Of a stretch of DNA of 64,000 bases, positions 33,510-43,279 are shown in pieces. Position numbers and translations under genes: made by a program. Below the pieces are notes generated by a model, which saw nothing but the letters and a program-made list of their open reading frames with translations, was not told the DNA's origin and searched no databases. Numbering within the stretch: position 1 is the stretch's first letter; each line of letters starts with the position of its first letter. Source of the DNA: Endozoicomonas sp965232255 (GTDB lineage Bacteria > Pseudomonadota > Gammaproteobacteria > Pseudomonadales > Endozoicomonadaceae); NCBI GenBank assembly GCA_965232255.1, contig OZ246962.1:248001-312000 (forward strand). Reading direction: 5' to 3'.

Positions 33510-34654
33510 CACAAGCTCCTTGTTTTTAATTCTAGTTCTTTATAAATCACATTAGTTTTTACAACGGCGTCTGATAAAGAGTAAATGTCAGACGCAAGTT
33601 TTCTTAATCTTTCTTTATCTACAGTATTTTGTAAAAAAGAAACCACATGGGTCACATTTGAAAAGTTCCTTATAACAACGCCAGCAGAATTTTTTTCAAC
33701 TACATTTACTACATCACTTCCATTATCATTAACAATGGAAGGTATACCCATAGCTAAAAACTCAGCAAATTTTGTTGGTGCCATTGCCAGAGTTCCAGGC
33801 GTTTTCTTCATAAAAAAAATACTGCAATCGATAGTCGATAACTCTTTTGGCATATCTTCGAAACCGAAGGTTTTTATAATTGGTGCAAGATGATATTTAC
33901 TACAAATCTCATGCGCTAGCTCTCGATCCTTGGTAAAAATATGAAACTCAATATTATTTACACTATCACTTAATTTTTTAACCAATCTGGCAACATCATC
34001 AAATAAATATCTTTGGCCTACAGAGCCCACATAAGCTAGATTTATTGATTTATGCCTGTCATTACTCATATGTTTTCTATAATCAAAATGATCAAGATCA
34101 ACACATGTAGGTATAACAGTAACATTGTCAGTACCACCTACCATTTTACTTATGACAGGAAGTGAGCTGTGAGTTAATGTGATAACATGGTCAGCATTAC
34201 GGTATAATCTACTTTCAATTCTTTTTAACCAGCCATATAGCCTTGAACTTTTTATTCTTTCATTTTCGTACAATTCATCAAACCAGAACCCACGGGCATC
34301 AAACAGGTATTTTACTTTAGCTGTTTTCTTCAACAGCATGGCCACAACACCCATAAGATAACTTCGGGCGTGCACTATTTGTATTTTATGTTTTTTACAT
34401 AAAAACAAAGAATACATATATATATATATAATCAATGCAAGATTGAGCGCCTTATTTTTTTTTGCATAAAAATAGATCCATTGAAAATCACATTCTGAAA
34501 TATTATTTTTTAGCACCTCATCGACCCGCTCACGCTCAACCGATATAAGGTACATCTGATTACTTTTTGAGGTTTCCTTTATATATGACAGCACTTGTGA
34601 TTTACCAAGAGACTCCGTCATACCGGTGTAGGACAAATAAAGTATTCGTGACAC
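33509..34654 (-). CDS. Glycosyltransferase family 4
   Basis: 381 residues, GT-B fold: VHARSYLMGVVAMLL and FDARGFWFDELYENERIKSS in the N-terminal domain, LAYVGSVGQRYLFDD near residue 210, and the donor-site region APTKFAEFLAMGIPSIVNDN near 290-310. DNA is strikingly AT-rich compared with rfbABCD and wza/wzc, so it was probably acquired. It works in building the repeat unit; sugar specificity is unknown. Translationally coupled to ugd. Confidence 0.85.
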   Translation of the reverse strand: MSRILYLSYTGMTESLGKSQVLSYIKETSKSNQMYLISVERERVDEVLKNNISECDFQWIYFYAKKNKALNLALIIYIYMYSLFLCKKHKIQIVHARSYLMGVVAMLLKKTAKVKYLFDARGFWFDELYENERIKSSRLYGWLKRIESRLYRNADHVITLTHSSLPVISKMVGGTDNVTVIPTCVDLDHFDYRKHMSNDRHKSINLAYVGSVGQRYLFDDVARLVKKLSDSVNNIEFHIFTKDRELAHEICSKYHLAPIIKTFGFEDMPKELSTIDCSIFFMKKTPGTLAMAPTKFAEFLAMGIPSIVNDNGSDVVNVVEKNSAGVVIRNFSNVTHVVSFLQNTVDKERLRKLASDIYSLSDAVVKTNVIYKELELKTRSL

Positions 34655-34693
34655 TATTTTATACTCTCAACTATTTACAAATAATTATTAGAA

Positions 34694-36727
34694 TTATTCT
34701 ATCCTTTTGACGAATTTTTCATTAACCTGTCCAGAGAAAGCATAATTTTTTCCATCCCGATAATTAAAAACAGAATCAAACATTGGTGTTAGGTAGCGGC
34801 TACCATATTCATTCAAATGATCGTTATCGAGATAAAGAGGCTTCCCTGCTATTGAACCATAACAAACTTTGTTATCACAAAGGTATGGAAGCGGGTTCAG
34901 AATTTCCACACCACACTCTTTGAGTGCATCATTCTGAATACTCCATACAAAAGAATTTTTTTCATAATACTCGGCAATTGGAAGCGTAATATTTGAACTA
35001 TCTTGTTGAAAAATTAACTGTCTGGTGACCAATCGTGGCACATCGTCCACAAATTCGGGAATTGGCCTCATCAAGTAAACTTTTCTTTCCTCCGCTAACT
35101 TACAGACTGTATTAACAAAGCTTACACTTAGTTCCTCTCGCACGGCCTCAATGCCAATAGCATTTGGTTTTGATGTCATATAATAGGGAAGATCTCCATT
35201 GGGACGCCCAATATCATCTGCCCCCATAAAATACATTGAAGTTCGACTAATCAGAACCACAGGAATATCACTACTAACAATGTCAAGCTGCTTGAATACC
35301 CAACTGTTAAATTCCTGACAAGTATTTTCAGATCTGTTTCCACCGTTCTCAATGATACCCTCAATAGTTGGGCACATACTTAATCCATACATAAGTACAC
35401 TTTTATTGTATTTTTGTGCACTTTCGCTCATGGCATTGATGACCATATCTGCATGACTGTCACCAATAACAACAGCACCCAGCTCCTTATATTTTCCGAA
35501 TGTACATCCTGAACTACCCTCATTTCCTTGTATGAAGCATTCTGTTCGTCTTGGATTTTTATCTAGCCTTGCTAAATCTGCAAGTTCAACGTCAGCTGGC
35601 ATCCGTCCTGCAAAATCAGTCAAAGAAACACTTACAGCGGCCGCGCCAATGATAGCAGTTGCTCCACCAGTTATAACAAATTGCTTACTACAGTTTATAC
35701 CTCCATAAGCTGAACGAGCTCTCCTCTCAATCAATCGATAGGACAGATCTCCAAGAACCAGAGACCCAAGTAAAGCAGCGATAATCCACACTGACTCGTC
35801 GCTCGCTCCAAAAAAATGCAAAGCAACTACAAGTGGCCAATGCCATAGATAGATTGAGTAAGAACGGTCACCCAGCCACTGCGCTAATGGATTAGCAATA
35901 ACACAACTATTGTTGTTATTAGCCAATAATAGGAGCATCGTAGCGACTACTGGGATCAGTGCCCAAATTCCTGGCCACAGGTACTCACTAGAAAAAAATA
36001 GCATGGAAAAAACCAGCATTGGCCAGGCAATCCATTGGCAAATCCGTCTGCTATTTTCTGACAATAGTACTCGCCGACTCAGAAAAAAGACTATTCCGCC
36101 TGCCACCATTTCCCATCCCCGTGTTGGCAGTAGATAATATGCAGGAGTAGGTTTCCAAGGTGTTGCGAGTGCACTAATCCCCAGAGAAGAAATAAAGAGA
36201 AAAATCATGCCTGCAAATATCGTTTTCTCTCTTGGGCGCAACTTCCACAACAGAACAAGAAAAAATGGCAATAACATATAAAATTGCCACTCTGCGGAGA
36301 GTGACCATGTATGCAACAGTGGTTTATCACTTGCTGCACCATCGAAGTATCCTGCTGTACGCCAGAAATAGATATTTGATAAAAATAATAGTGAAGAAGC
36401 TGCCTGCGAGCCCAAATCCTGATATTCAGATGTTGGCAACCAGAACCAGCCCAAAGCTAGTAGCACAGCTGTCAAACTCCACAAGGCAGGGAAAATTCGC
36501 CGCGCGCGAGCAAGATAGAACTCTGCCAAAGAGAAGTTCCCTCTCTCCAAACCTCTCATGATGATAGAGGTCATAAGCAAACCTGAAATCACAAAGAAAA
36601 TATCTACGCCGACGAATCCTCCAGAGAGCGCAACAGGATAAAAATGAAATAACACAACGGCCATGACTGCCCAAGCTCTTAGCCCGTTGATATCAGTTCG
36701 AAATGCGGTTGCAGAGACTATAGGCAT
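34694..36727 (-). CDS. OafA/YrhL-type acyltransferase with SGNH domain
   Basis: 677 residues. The N-terminal acyltransferase-3 membrane domain (about 1-370) has GLRAWAVMAVVLFHFYPVAL with the conserved His, and VDIFFVISGLLMTS. A C-terminal periplasmic SGNH-hydrolase-like domain has GDSHADM near residue 430. Such two-domain proteins O-acetylate O-antigen or capsule, with the acetyl group passing from the membrane part to the SGNH part. It belongs to the AT-rich central segment of the operon. Confidence 0.9.
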   Translation of the reverse strand: MPIVSATAFRTDINGLRAWAVMAVVLFHFYPVALSGGFVGVDIFFVISGLLMTSIIMRGLERGNFSLAEFYLARARRIFPALWSLTAVLLALGWFWLPTSEYQDLGSQAASSLLFLSNIYFWRTAGYFDGAASDKPLLHTWSLSAEWQFYMLLPFFLVLLWKLRPREKTIFAGMIFLFISSLGISALATPWKPTPAYYLLPTRGWEMVAGGIVFFLSRRVLLSENSRRICQWIAWPMLVFSMLFFSSEYLWPGIWALIPVVATMLLLLANNNNSCVIANPLAQWLGDRSYSIYLWHWPLVVALHFFGASDESVWIIAALLGSLVLGDLSYRLIERRARSAYGGINCSKQFVITGGATAIIGAAAVSVSLTDFAGRMPADVELADLARLDKNPRRTECFIQGNEGSSGCTFGKYKELGAVVIGDSHADMVINAMSESAQKYNKSVLMYGLSMCPTIEGIIENGGNRSENTCQEFNSWVFKQLDIVSSDIPVVLISRTSMYFMGADDIGRPNGDLPYYMTSKPNAIGIEAVREELSVSFVNTVCKLAEERKVYLMRPIPEFVDDVPRLVTRQLIFQQDSSNITLPIAEYYEKNSFVWSIQNDALKECGVEILNPLPYLCDNKVCYGSIAGKPLYLDNDHLNEYGSRYLTPMFDSVFNYRDGKNYAFSGQVNEKFVKRIE

Positions 36728-36782
36728 AATTTTTTCTTATCATAGGTATTGAAATAATGGATGAGAAACAGCATGTTGGCCA

Positions 36783-37907
36783 TCACAATCTTCTATGGTT
36801 CAAATGCGTGTTTGCTGCTTCAGGAAGCATCACATTTAAATACTGACTGGTAATTTTATCGATGGTAAATTCACTTGCGCGCTGCTTTAAATTTTCCGCG
36901 TCGTGCGTTTCTTTAATAGAATCAACTATTGCATTGGCCAACGTATCAGCATCAGAGATGGGAACTAACTTACCATATTTCCCATCTTTAAGAATTTCCC
37001 TCGGTCCTGACTGGCAATCTGTTGCTACTATTGGTGTACCAGATGCCATTGCCTCTACGATGACATTTCCAAACCCTTCTGCTAAGGATGATAAAACAAA
37101 GAGATCCGCAGATTGATAAAAAGGGATAGTATCTCTAACGAATCCAGGAAAGGAGACGTAGGAACTTACTCCCATTTTACTTGATAAAGACAACAATTCT
37201 GATTTTAATTCCCCCTCACCAAGAATAATTAGCGAGGCATCTACTTTATTTCTAACTAATGAAAAAGCTTTTAATAAAGTGGAAAAATCTTTCACAGGCT
37301 TTAACGTACCCACCCCTAATAAATGATATTCAGCTTTTGGCCATAAATGGTTGACAGATGAATCGCAGTCCTCCACCTTTCGCTCGTCTACTATTGGGTT
37401 ATAAATTACCGTTATTGATTGACGCTTAGTAAACGAAAATCTAGCCAAATCTGAAGCGGCACCTTTTGAAACAGTGATGATGCCATCAGCAAATGGAAAG
37501 GTTAATGACATTATTAAACGGGTCATCCATCGGCGACTCCATTTTCTAACAATTTGTGATCGCGACCATGTAGTGTGCTCAGATATGACAACAGTACTTT
37601 GCGATTTAGCTAGCCTATTAGCAATGATTGCTATTGAAGTTAAAGGCCACATGGAAGCTAAAATAACATCAGGCTTATTATTTTTAAGGTATGAAATATA
37701 AGGTTTTACTGAATTCCTGATTCTTTCAGAATCCAAATCAATTACGTTAATTGATGAATCCAAATCGACTACTAGCTCGCCCTGGCGTTTAATAAGAACT
37801 ACATCAATATCAAATCCTCTACGAATCATTTCATTAGCAAGGTTTACCGCTACTTTTTCTGCTCCACCTCCCCGAAGATCTGGCAAAAATAGTGAAATCT
37901 TACTCAT
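36783..37907 (-). CDS. Glycosyltransferase family 4
   Basis: 374 residues. The N-terminus is ISLFLPDLRGGGAEKVAVNL, the typical GT4 start with a glycine-rich acceptor loop. The donor site is SSLAEGFGNVIVEAMASGTP followed by IVATDCQSGPREI (about 275-308). It resembles GalNAc/hexosyl transferases of O-antigen clusters. The stop region and the start of the next upstream gene overlap by 4 bp (ATGA). AT-rich. Specificity cannot be assigned. Confidence 0.88.
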   Translation of the reverse strand: MSKISLFLPDLRGGGAEKVAVNLANEMIRRGFDIDVVLIKRQGELVVDLDSSINVIDLDSERIRNSVKPYISYLKNNKPDVILASMWPLTSIAIIANRLAKSQSTVVISEHTTWSRSQIVRKWSRRWMTRLIMSLTFPFADGIITVSKGAASDLARFSFTKRQSITVIYNPIVDERKVEDCDSSVNHLWPKAEYHLLGVGTLKPVKDFSTLLKAFSLVRNKVDASLIILGEGELKSELLSLSSKMGVSSYVSFPGFVRDTIPFYQSADLFVLSSLAEGFGNVIVEAMASGTPIVATDCQSGPREILKDGKYGKLVPISDADTLANAIVDSIKETHDAENLKQRASEFTIDKITSQYLNVMLPEAANTHLNHRRL

Positions 37908-38464
37908 AACGATTTTAGTACCTTTGCAGGTATACCGGCTGCTAATGTTCTGCCAGGTATGTTTGAATTTACAAGAGCATGAGCACCAATAACAGCATCT
38001 TCACAGATGGTGACACCCTGCAAGATGGTCGCTTTTGCTCCGATCCATACTCCACTTTCGATTTTAATTGGTGATGTAGAAAATCCTGCCAAACGTATGG
38101 GAATTATATCTGTGCAATGCGCCTGGTCTCTGATAACAACGTACTCACCCAACAAGACGTTATTGCCTATGTGTATATCTTTTTTAGCAACAATAAATGA
38201 TCCTTCACCAATATAAACATTATCTCCAATGGTTACTGAAGCACTTTGAGAAATAATTTTTACATTTCTACAAATATTAACATTGTGTCCAAATTTTATT
38301 AAACCTCCATCTGTCGACGAAATATAACTATACCCATGAAAGCATACACCTTTACCAAAGCTAATCCCTTTAGCAAAATATTTAAGTATGATGATGTAAA
38401 TAAAACTAATCACCTTTCTCTTTGTACGCCTAGAGAAACCAAAAATAAAATGTAACAAATTCAT
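37904..38464 (-). CDS. Hexapeptide-repeat acetyltransferase
   Basis: 186 residues. After a short basic N-terminus comes a left-handed beta-helix of hexapeptide repeats (IKFGHNVNICRNVKIISQSA, then VYIGEGSFIVAKKDIHIGNN). The putative catalytic His is in RDQAHCTD (about residue 118). It is of the WcaF/LacA type and likely O-acetylates a sugar of the repeat unit in the cytosol. It overlaps the following GT4 gene by 4 bp. Confidence 0.88.
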   Translation of the reverse strand: MNLLHFIFGFSRRTKRKVISFIYIIILKYFAKGISFGKGVCFHGYSYISSTDGGLIKFGHNVNICRNVKIISQSASVTIGDNVYIGEGSFIVAKKDIHIGNNVLLGEYVVIRDQAHCTDIIPIRLAGFSTSPIKIESGVWIGAKATILQGVTICEDAVIGAHALVNSNIPGRTLAAGIPAKVLKSL

Positions 38465-38496
38465 GCTTCAGAAAATTCTAAATCAAAATTGCAGAT

Positions 38497-39816
38497 TTAA
38501 TAAACATGCTTTGCTTTAAAGTATAAAAATATCGATGTAATAATCATTACAATTGAATGTGTAATTGCTGCTCCAACTTCGTCAAATAAAAAAATTAATG
38601 GTAATGCCACCACGACCGTCAGAATCAGTGAAAACACAAATGTTTTAGCTACCACTTTATCTTGTCTACACATATTGAGAAATGTAATATTTGCACCGAA
38701 CGTACTCGATATTAATACACCCATTGCCATTATTAAAATTGATGCATTTGATTTTTGAAATCCTTCTCCAAATGCATATATCAAAAGATCATCTCCAAAG
38801 AATACAAAAGGCAATGCAAGTACGGCTACACCAATGGTCATTGATATTGCAGAAAACTGTAGGATTACTTTTAATTTCTCTCCATCTCTATTGGTATAAG
38901 CCCTACTAATCATTGGAGAAATGGTTAAATTAACAATAGTTAGTGGGAGACTAATCAATAGAATAGTTGAGCTTGCAATTTTATAGATACCCACAGAATA
39001 AGAACTTGAAACAAAACCAAGAATAACAGCAAGTACATGCCCTTGTAATACTCGCATCCCCTCTGTCATAGCCATAGGAAATGCACTATACAACATCTGC
39101 TTAGTATTGACATTATCCTTACCAATTGTCTCCGGCTTTTTAGGTAGTGCGTATTTCAAGATAAAACAGGCAGCGATGAGTGAGAAAAATAGGGAGACCC
39201 ATCGAGCAGCCATGGCAATCTCAGGTGATTCAATATCAGATAGTGATGCCAAGAGAAAAATAAATAATGACATTAATCCAGGCTGGATAATGGCATCAAT
39301 TACATGACTACTGACAATGTAGTCAATTCCCCTCAATGTTGCACCCTTAATAACAATTTGGGTTGCTAATGGAATTGTAAACAAACCTGTTATTAATGTA
39401 ATACTGGTGGACGATTCCAAATCTCCATTACTAATTAGTACCCATAAACAAATACCAGCAGCAACTACCATTATTAACGACAAACGTAAACTAACTGAAT
39501 CAAACCAAGCCAAAAGACCAAATAATTTTTTCCAGTCATCTTCTGCTTTTGTCGATGAAATCTCACGAACCAATAGCTGAGGAAAACCAAACTGGGTAGG
39601 AATTGTCAATATTGCAATAATAGAAATTGCAAATCCATAAGTACCATAACCAACAACACCTAACAATTGTGCTAGCTGGGCCCCCACTAAAAAAGTAAGT
39701 ACCATCCCAGTTAACCGAATAACTGTGACACCCAAAGCTGCTTGAGTAAGAATAGTTATAGTTTCATTAGAGTTAAGTCGTTTTACTAATCCATCGGCAA
39801 ATGATAAATACCTCAT
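38497..39816 (-). CDS. wzx: Oligosaccharide flippase (Wzx)
   Basis: 439 residues with about 12 hydrophobic helices of the polysaccharide-transporter (MATE-like) superfamily, for example GMVLTFLVGAQLAQLLGVVG (about 36-55) and LLVREISSTKAEDDWKKLFG. It should move undecaprenyl-PP-linked repeat units across the inner membrane. It is the only flippase candidate in the cluster. AT-rich; overlaps rfbC by 4 bp. Confidence 0.9.
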   Translation of the reverse strand: MRYLSFADGLVKRLNSNETITILTQAALGVTVIRLTGMVLTFLVGAQLAQLLGVVGYGTYGFAISIIAILTIPTQFGFPQLLVREISSTKAEDDWKKLFGLLAWFDSVSLRLSLIMVVAAGICLWVLISNGDLESSTSITLITGLFTIPLATQIVIKGATLRGIDYIVSSHVIDAIIQPGLMSLFIFLLASLSDIESPEIAMAARWVSLFFSLIAACFILKYALPKKPETIGKDNVNTKQMLYSAFPMAMTEGMRVLQGHVLAVILGFVSSSYSVGIYKIASSTILLISLPLTIVNLTISPMISRAYTNRDGEKLKVILQFSAISMTIGVAVLALPFVFFGDDLLIYAFGEGFQKSNASILIMAMGVLISSTFGANITFLNMCRQDKVVAKTFVFSLILTVVVALPLIFLFDEVGAAITHSIVMIITSIFLYFKAKHVY

Positions 39817-40364
39817 TTATTATTATCCAGAGTAGGTGCACTGATGTCTTTTTCATTAATCAAATAATTACCTGCTGGCCAATTAATATTTATTTCAGGA
39901 TCACACCACAGCAAAGATCTTTCATGGGATTTAGAGTAATAGTTAGTAGTCTTATAAAGAAAATGAGTATCGTCGGTTAGTGCCATAAATCCATGGGCAA
40001 ATCCTCCTGGAATCCAAATCATCCGACAGTTACTTGCAGACAGTTCCGCCGACACAAATCGTCCAAAGAATTCTGATTCCGGACGAATATCAACGACTAC
40101 ATCAAAAGCCACACCTTGCGTGACCCGAACCAACTTACCCTGAGCATAAGGAGCTTCCTGATAATGCAATCCTCGCAGTACGCCTTTGTGTGAACAGGAG
40201 TGGTTGTCCTGAACAAAAGGCCCTGGAACCGTCAACCCAAGGTTTTTTAATTCTTGGTGGAAGTTCTTTTCATTAAAGCTCTCCATAAACCAGCCCCGTT
40301 CATCTGCATAAACTGTCGGCTCGATTATGACTACATCCGGTATTTCTGTTTGAATCATTTTCAT
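39813..40364 (-). CDS. rfbC: dTDP-4-dehydrorhamnose 3,5-epimerase
   Basis: 183 residues, full length. The cupin core has RGLHYQ (about 65-70), with catalytic His in it, and FAHGFMALTDDTHFLYKTT. Third enzyme of dTDP-L-rhamnose synthesis. It overlaps rfbA and wzx by 4 bp each. The rfb order here is B, D, A, C. Confidence 0.96.
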   Translation of the reverse strand: MKMIQTEIPDVVIIEPTVYADERGWFMESFNEKNFHQELKNLGLTVPGPFVQDNHSCSHKGVLRGLHYQEAPYAQGKLVRVTQGVAFDVVVDIRPESEFFGRFVSAELSASNCRMIWIPGGFAHGFMALTDDTHFLYKTTNYYSKSHERSLLWCDPEININWPAGNYLINEKDISAPTLDNNK

Positions 40365-41248
40365 GCAAAGACCTGCTCTCGGCTAACCTTTTGCAGATAG
40401 AGACCGTAATCACTTTTCATCAGTGGCTGAGAGAGTCGGTTTAGCTGTTCAACATCGATAAAGCCCATACGAAAGGCTATCTCTTCCGGGCACGCTACTT
40501 TCAATCCCTGACGACACTCAATGGTCTCAATAAAGTTGGTGGCTTCCTGCAAAGATTTATGAGTGCCAGTATCGAGCCACGCAAAACCACGACCAAGGGG
40601 TTCTACTGTTAATTGATTCATAGCCAAGTAACGATTGTTAACGTCGGTGATTTCCAGCTCGCCCCGATCAGAAGGCTTGAGGGACTTGGCAATATCGACG
40701 ACCTGGTTATCGTAAAAATAGAGGCCAGTGACCGCATAGTTGGATTTGGGTTGTTTGGGTTTCTCTTCCAGACTGATCGCCGCGCCTTGCTGGTCAAATT
40801 CCACCACACCATAGCGTTCCGGGTCGTTGACATGGTAAGCAAATACCGTTGCGCCCTGCTGACGCTGGGTGGCCAGCTGCAACTTCACAGTCAGGTCATG
40901 GCCGTAAAAAATATTATCCCCAAGCACTAGGGCACAGGTATCCTGACCAATAAACCGTTCCCCAATAATAAATGCCTGGGCAAGACCATCTGGTGACGGT
41001 TGTACCTGGTATTGGATATTGATGCCCCACTGCTCGCCATTGCCAAGCAATGTTTCAAAGCGCACGGTATCAAGCGGTGTGGAAATCAGCAGGATATCCC
41101 GAATACCGGCCAGCATCAGTGTGGCCAGGGGATAATAAATCATCGGTTTGTCATAAACCGGCAACAGCTGTTTGGAAACAGCCTGCGTGATCGGGTACAG
41201 GCGAGTGCCAGATCCTCCGGCCAGAATAATTCCCTTGCGTGCAGTCAT
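40361..41248 (-). CDS. rfbA: Glucose-1-phosphate thymidylyltransferase
   Basis: 295 residues from ATG 41248 (MTARKGIILAGGSGTRLYPI). Nucleotide-binding GGSGTRLYP (about 11-19) and VLGDNIFYGHD (about 108-118). It makes dTDP-glucose from Glc-1-P and dTTP. The frame is open upstream to 41317, but the family start is at MTARKG. Confidence 0.97.
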   Translation of the reverse strand: MTARKGIILAGGSGTRLYPITQAVSKQLLPVYDKPMIYYPLATLMLAGIRDILLISTPLDTVRFETLLGNGEQWGINIQYQVQPSPDGLAQAFIIGERFIGQDTCALVLGDNIFYGHDLTVKLQLATQRQQGATVFAYHVNDPERYGVVEFDQQGAAISLEEKPKQPKSNYAVTGLYFYDNQVVDIAKSLKPSDRGELEITDVNNRYLAMNQLTVEPLGRGFAWLDTGTHKSLQEATNFIETIECRQGLKVACPEEIAFRMGFIDVEQLNRLSQPLMKSDYGLYLQKVSREQVFA

Positions 41249-41280
41249 AGTTATTGTCTTTATGATGGTTTGAGTGAACG

Positions 41281-42165
41281 TTATTGGTTGATCAATCGTG
41301 GCAGTGAGCTCTGCCACTGGGGCAGATTTATATGAAATGTGTCTTTTAGTTTGCTGGTGTCCAGCCGGGAGTTAGCCGGGCGCTGGGCCAATGTCGGATA
41401 TTCTGCCGTGGTGACGGGCCTGATATTCTCTGGCCGCAGTTTAAGTGAGAAACCGGCATTATGCGCCTGTTGAACAATCTCGACGGCAAAACCGTGCCAA
41501 CTGGTTACGCCATCTGGCACCAGGTTATACACGCCGCCTTGGGTACCGCCGTTGAGTATTGCTTGCATGGCATGGGCCGTTACATCGGCGATCAGATCAG
41601 CCGATGTTGGTGTGCCGATTTGGTCAGCAACCACGCTGAGTTCGTCGCGCTCACTGGCCAGGTGCATCATGGTGTTGAGAAAGTTTTTCCCGCGCCTGCT
41701 GTATACCCAACTGACGCGCAATACGAGGTGTCGGCAACCGCTGTCAATAATGGCACACAATCCTTCTTGCTTGCTTTGGCCATACACATTAACGGCAGAT
41801 GCCGTATCACTTTCCTGATACGGTGCGGGTTTACAGCCATCAAAGACATAGTCGGTCGAATAATCCACCAGCAACGCGCCCGAAGCCCTGGCGTATTCTG
41901 CCAGACAAGCCGGTAGAGCACTGTTCAGTTGTCGTGCTGCCTCAGGCTCCTGCTCTGCCCGATCCACTGCCGTATAAGCAGCGGCATTAACAATCATCTC
42001 TGGCCTGGTTTTCTCAAGAAGAGTGTTCACGTGCTCCAATTGCGCCAGGTCACACTGGGGACGATCCACTGGCACAATCTGGCCCAGCGGCAGCAATGAC
42101 CGTTGCAGTTCCCAGCCAACTTGACCGTCTGCCCCGAGTAATAAGATTTTTTTTTCACATGTCAT
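41281..42165 (-). CDS. rfbD: dTDP-4-dehydrorhamnose reductase
   Basis: 294 residues from ATG 42165 (MTCEKKILLLGADGQVGWEL), with GGAGAG upstream. Rossmann GADGQVG (about 11-17), DYSTDYVFDG and the YGQSKQEG catalytic site (Tyr about 127, Lys about 131). Last step to dTDP-L-rhamnose. The 73 codons upstream in frame are an open-frame artefact overlapping rfbB. Confidence 0.96.
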   Translation of the reverse strand: MTCEKKILLLGADGQVGWELQRSLLPLGQIVPVDRPQCDLAQLEHVNTLLEKTRPEMIVNAAAYTAVDRAEQEPEAARQLNSALPACLAEYARASGALLVDYSTDYVFDGCKPAPYQESDTASAVNVYGQSKQEGLCAIIDSGCRHLVLRVSWVYSRRGKNFLNTMMHLASERDELSVVADQIGTPTSADLIADVTAHAMQAILNGGTQGGVYNLVPDGVTSWHGFAVEIVQQAHNAGFSLKLRPENIRPVTTAEYPTLAQRPANSRLDTSKLKDTFHINLPQWQSSLPRLINQ

Positions 42166-42187
42166 GCACTTCTCTCCAGCAGACACT

Positions 42188-43255
42188 TTACCAGGATCCC
42201 AGACGCTGACGCTGGTAACTGCCATCTTGGACATGCTGGCACCATTGACGATTTGCCAGATACCACTGCACCGTTTTGCGTAGGCCGGTAGCAAAGGTCT
42301 CTTCCGGCTGCCACCCCAGTTCGTCGGCCATTTTGCTGGCATCGATGGCGTATCGATGGTCATGACCCGGTCGGTCACTAACAAATGTGATTAAATCTTT
42401 ATAGGCCGTCACACCTGCGGGCTTGTTGGGTGCCAACTCCTCCAGCAGTGCACACAGAGCATACACTACATCAATGTTCTGCTTTTCGTTGTGACCACCA
42501 ATATTGTAGGTTTCCCCAACCGTGCCTTGCATCAGCACCCGGTATAATGCACGAGCATGGTCTTCTACAAACAGCCAGTCGCGTACCTGTTCGCCCTTAC
42601 CATAAACCGGCAGCGGCTTACCCTCCAGGGCATTGAATATGGTCAGGGGAATCAGCTTTTCCGGGAAATGATAAGGTCCATAGTTGTTGGAGCAGTTGGT
42701 GATCAGTACCGGTATGCCGTAGGTGCGGTGCCACGCCCTGACCAGATGGTCAGAGCTGGCCTTGCTGGCGGAATAGGGTGAACTTGGAGCGTAAGGCGTG
42801 GATTCGGTAAACAGATCATCAGTTCCATCCAGATCCCCATAAACTTCGTCAGTGGAGATATGATGAAAACGAAACACCGCTTTGCGATCCTCACTCAACT
42901 CACTCCAGTACGCGCGAGCCACCTCCAGCAAAGTGCAGGTACCAACGACATTGGTCTGGATAAACTCTGCCGGGCCGTCAATGGAGCGATCCACATGACT
43001 TTCTGCCGCCAAGTGCATAATCAGGTCGGGCTGAAACTCAGCAAACGCTTGCGCCATTGTCTGCCCATCGCAAATATCGGCATGGACAAAATGGTAGCGA
43101 GCGCTACCACTGACGCTAGCCAGTGATTCAAGGTTGCCAGCGTAGGTCAGCTTGTCGATATTAACCACAGTGTGATCAGTATTATTAATTAAATGTCGTA
43201 CAACTGCACAGCCGATAAACCCAGCCCCGCCTGTGACCAGAATGGTTTTATTCAT
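42188..43255 (-). CDS. rfbB: dTDP-glucose 4,6-dehydratase
   Basis: 355 residues: GGAGFIGCAVVRHL (about 8-21), the active-site STDEVYGDL (about 133-141) and YSASKASSDH (about 165-174). Second enzyme of the rhamnose pathway and first of the rfbBDAC group as transcribed. Confidence 0.97.
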   Translation of the reverse strand: MNKTILVTGGAGFIGCAVVRHLINNTDHTVVNIDKLTYAGNLESLASVSGSARYHFVHADICDGQTMAQAFAEFQPDLIMHLAAESHVDRSIDGPAEFIQTNVVGTCTLLEVARAYWSELSEDRKAVFRFHHISTDEVYGDLDGTDDLFTESTPYAPSSPYSASKASSDHLVRAWHRTYGIPVLITNCSNNYGPYHFPEKLIPLTIFNALEGKPLPVYGKGEQVRDWLFVEDHARALYRVLMQGTVGETYNIGGHNEKQNIDVVYALCALLEELAPNKPAGVTAYKDLITFVSDRPGHDHRYAIDASKMADELGWQPEETFATGLRKTVQWYLANRQWCQHVQDGSYQRQRLGSW

Positions 43256-43279
43256 AGAGATTTTTGCTTACCTGGTGGA

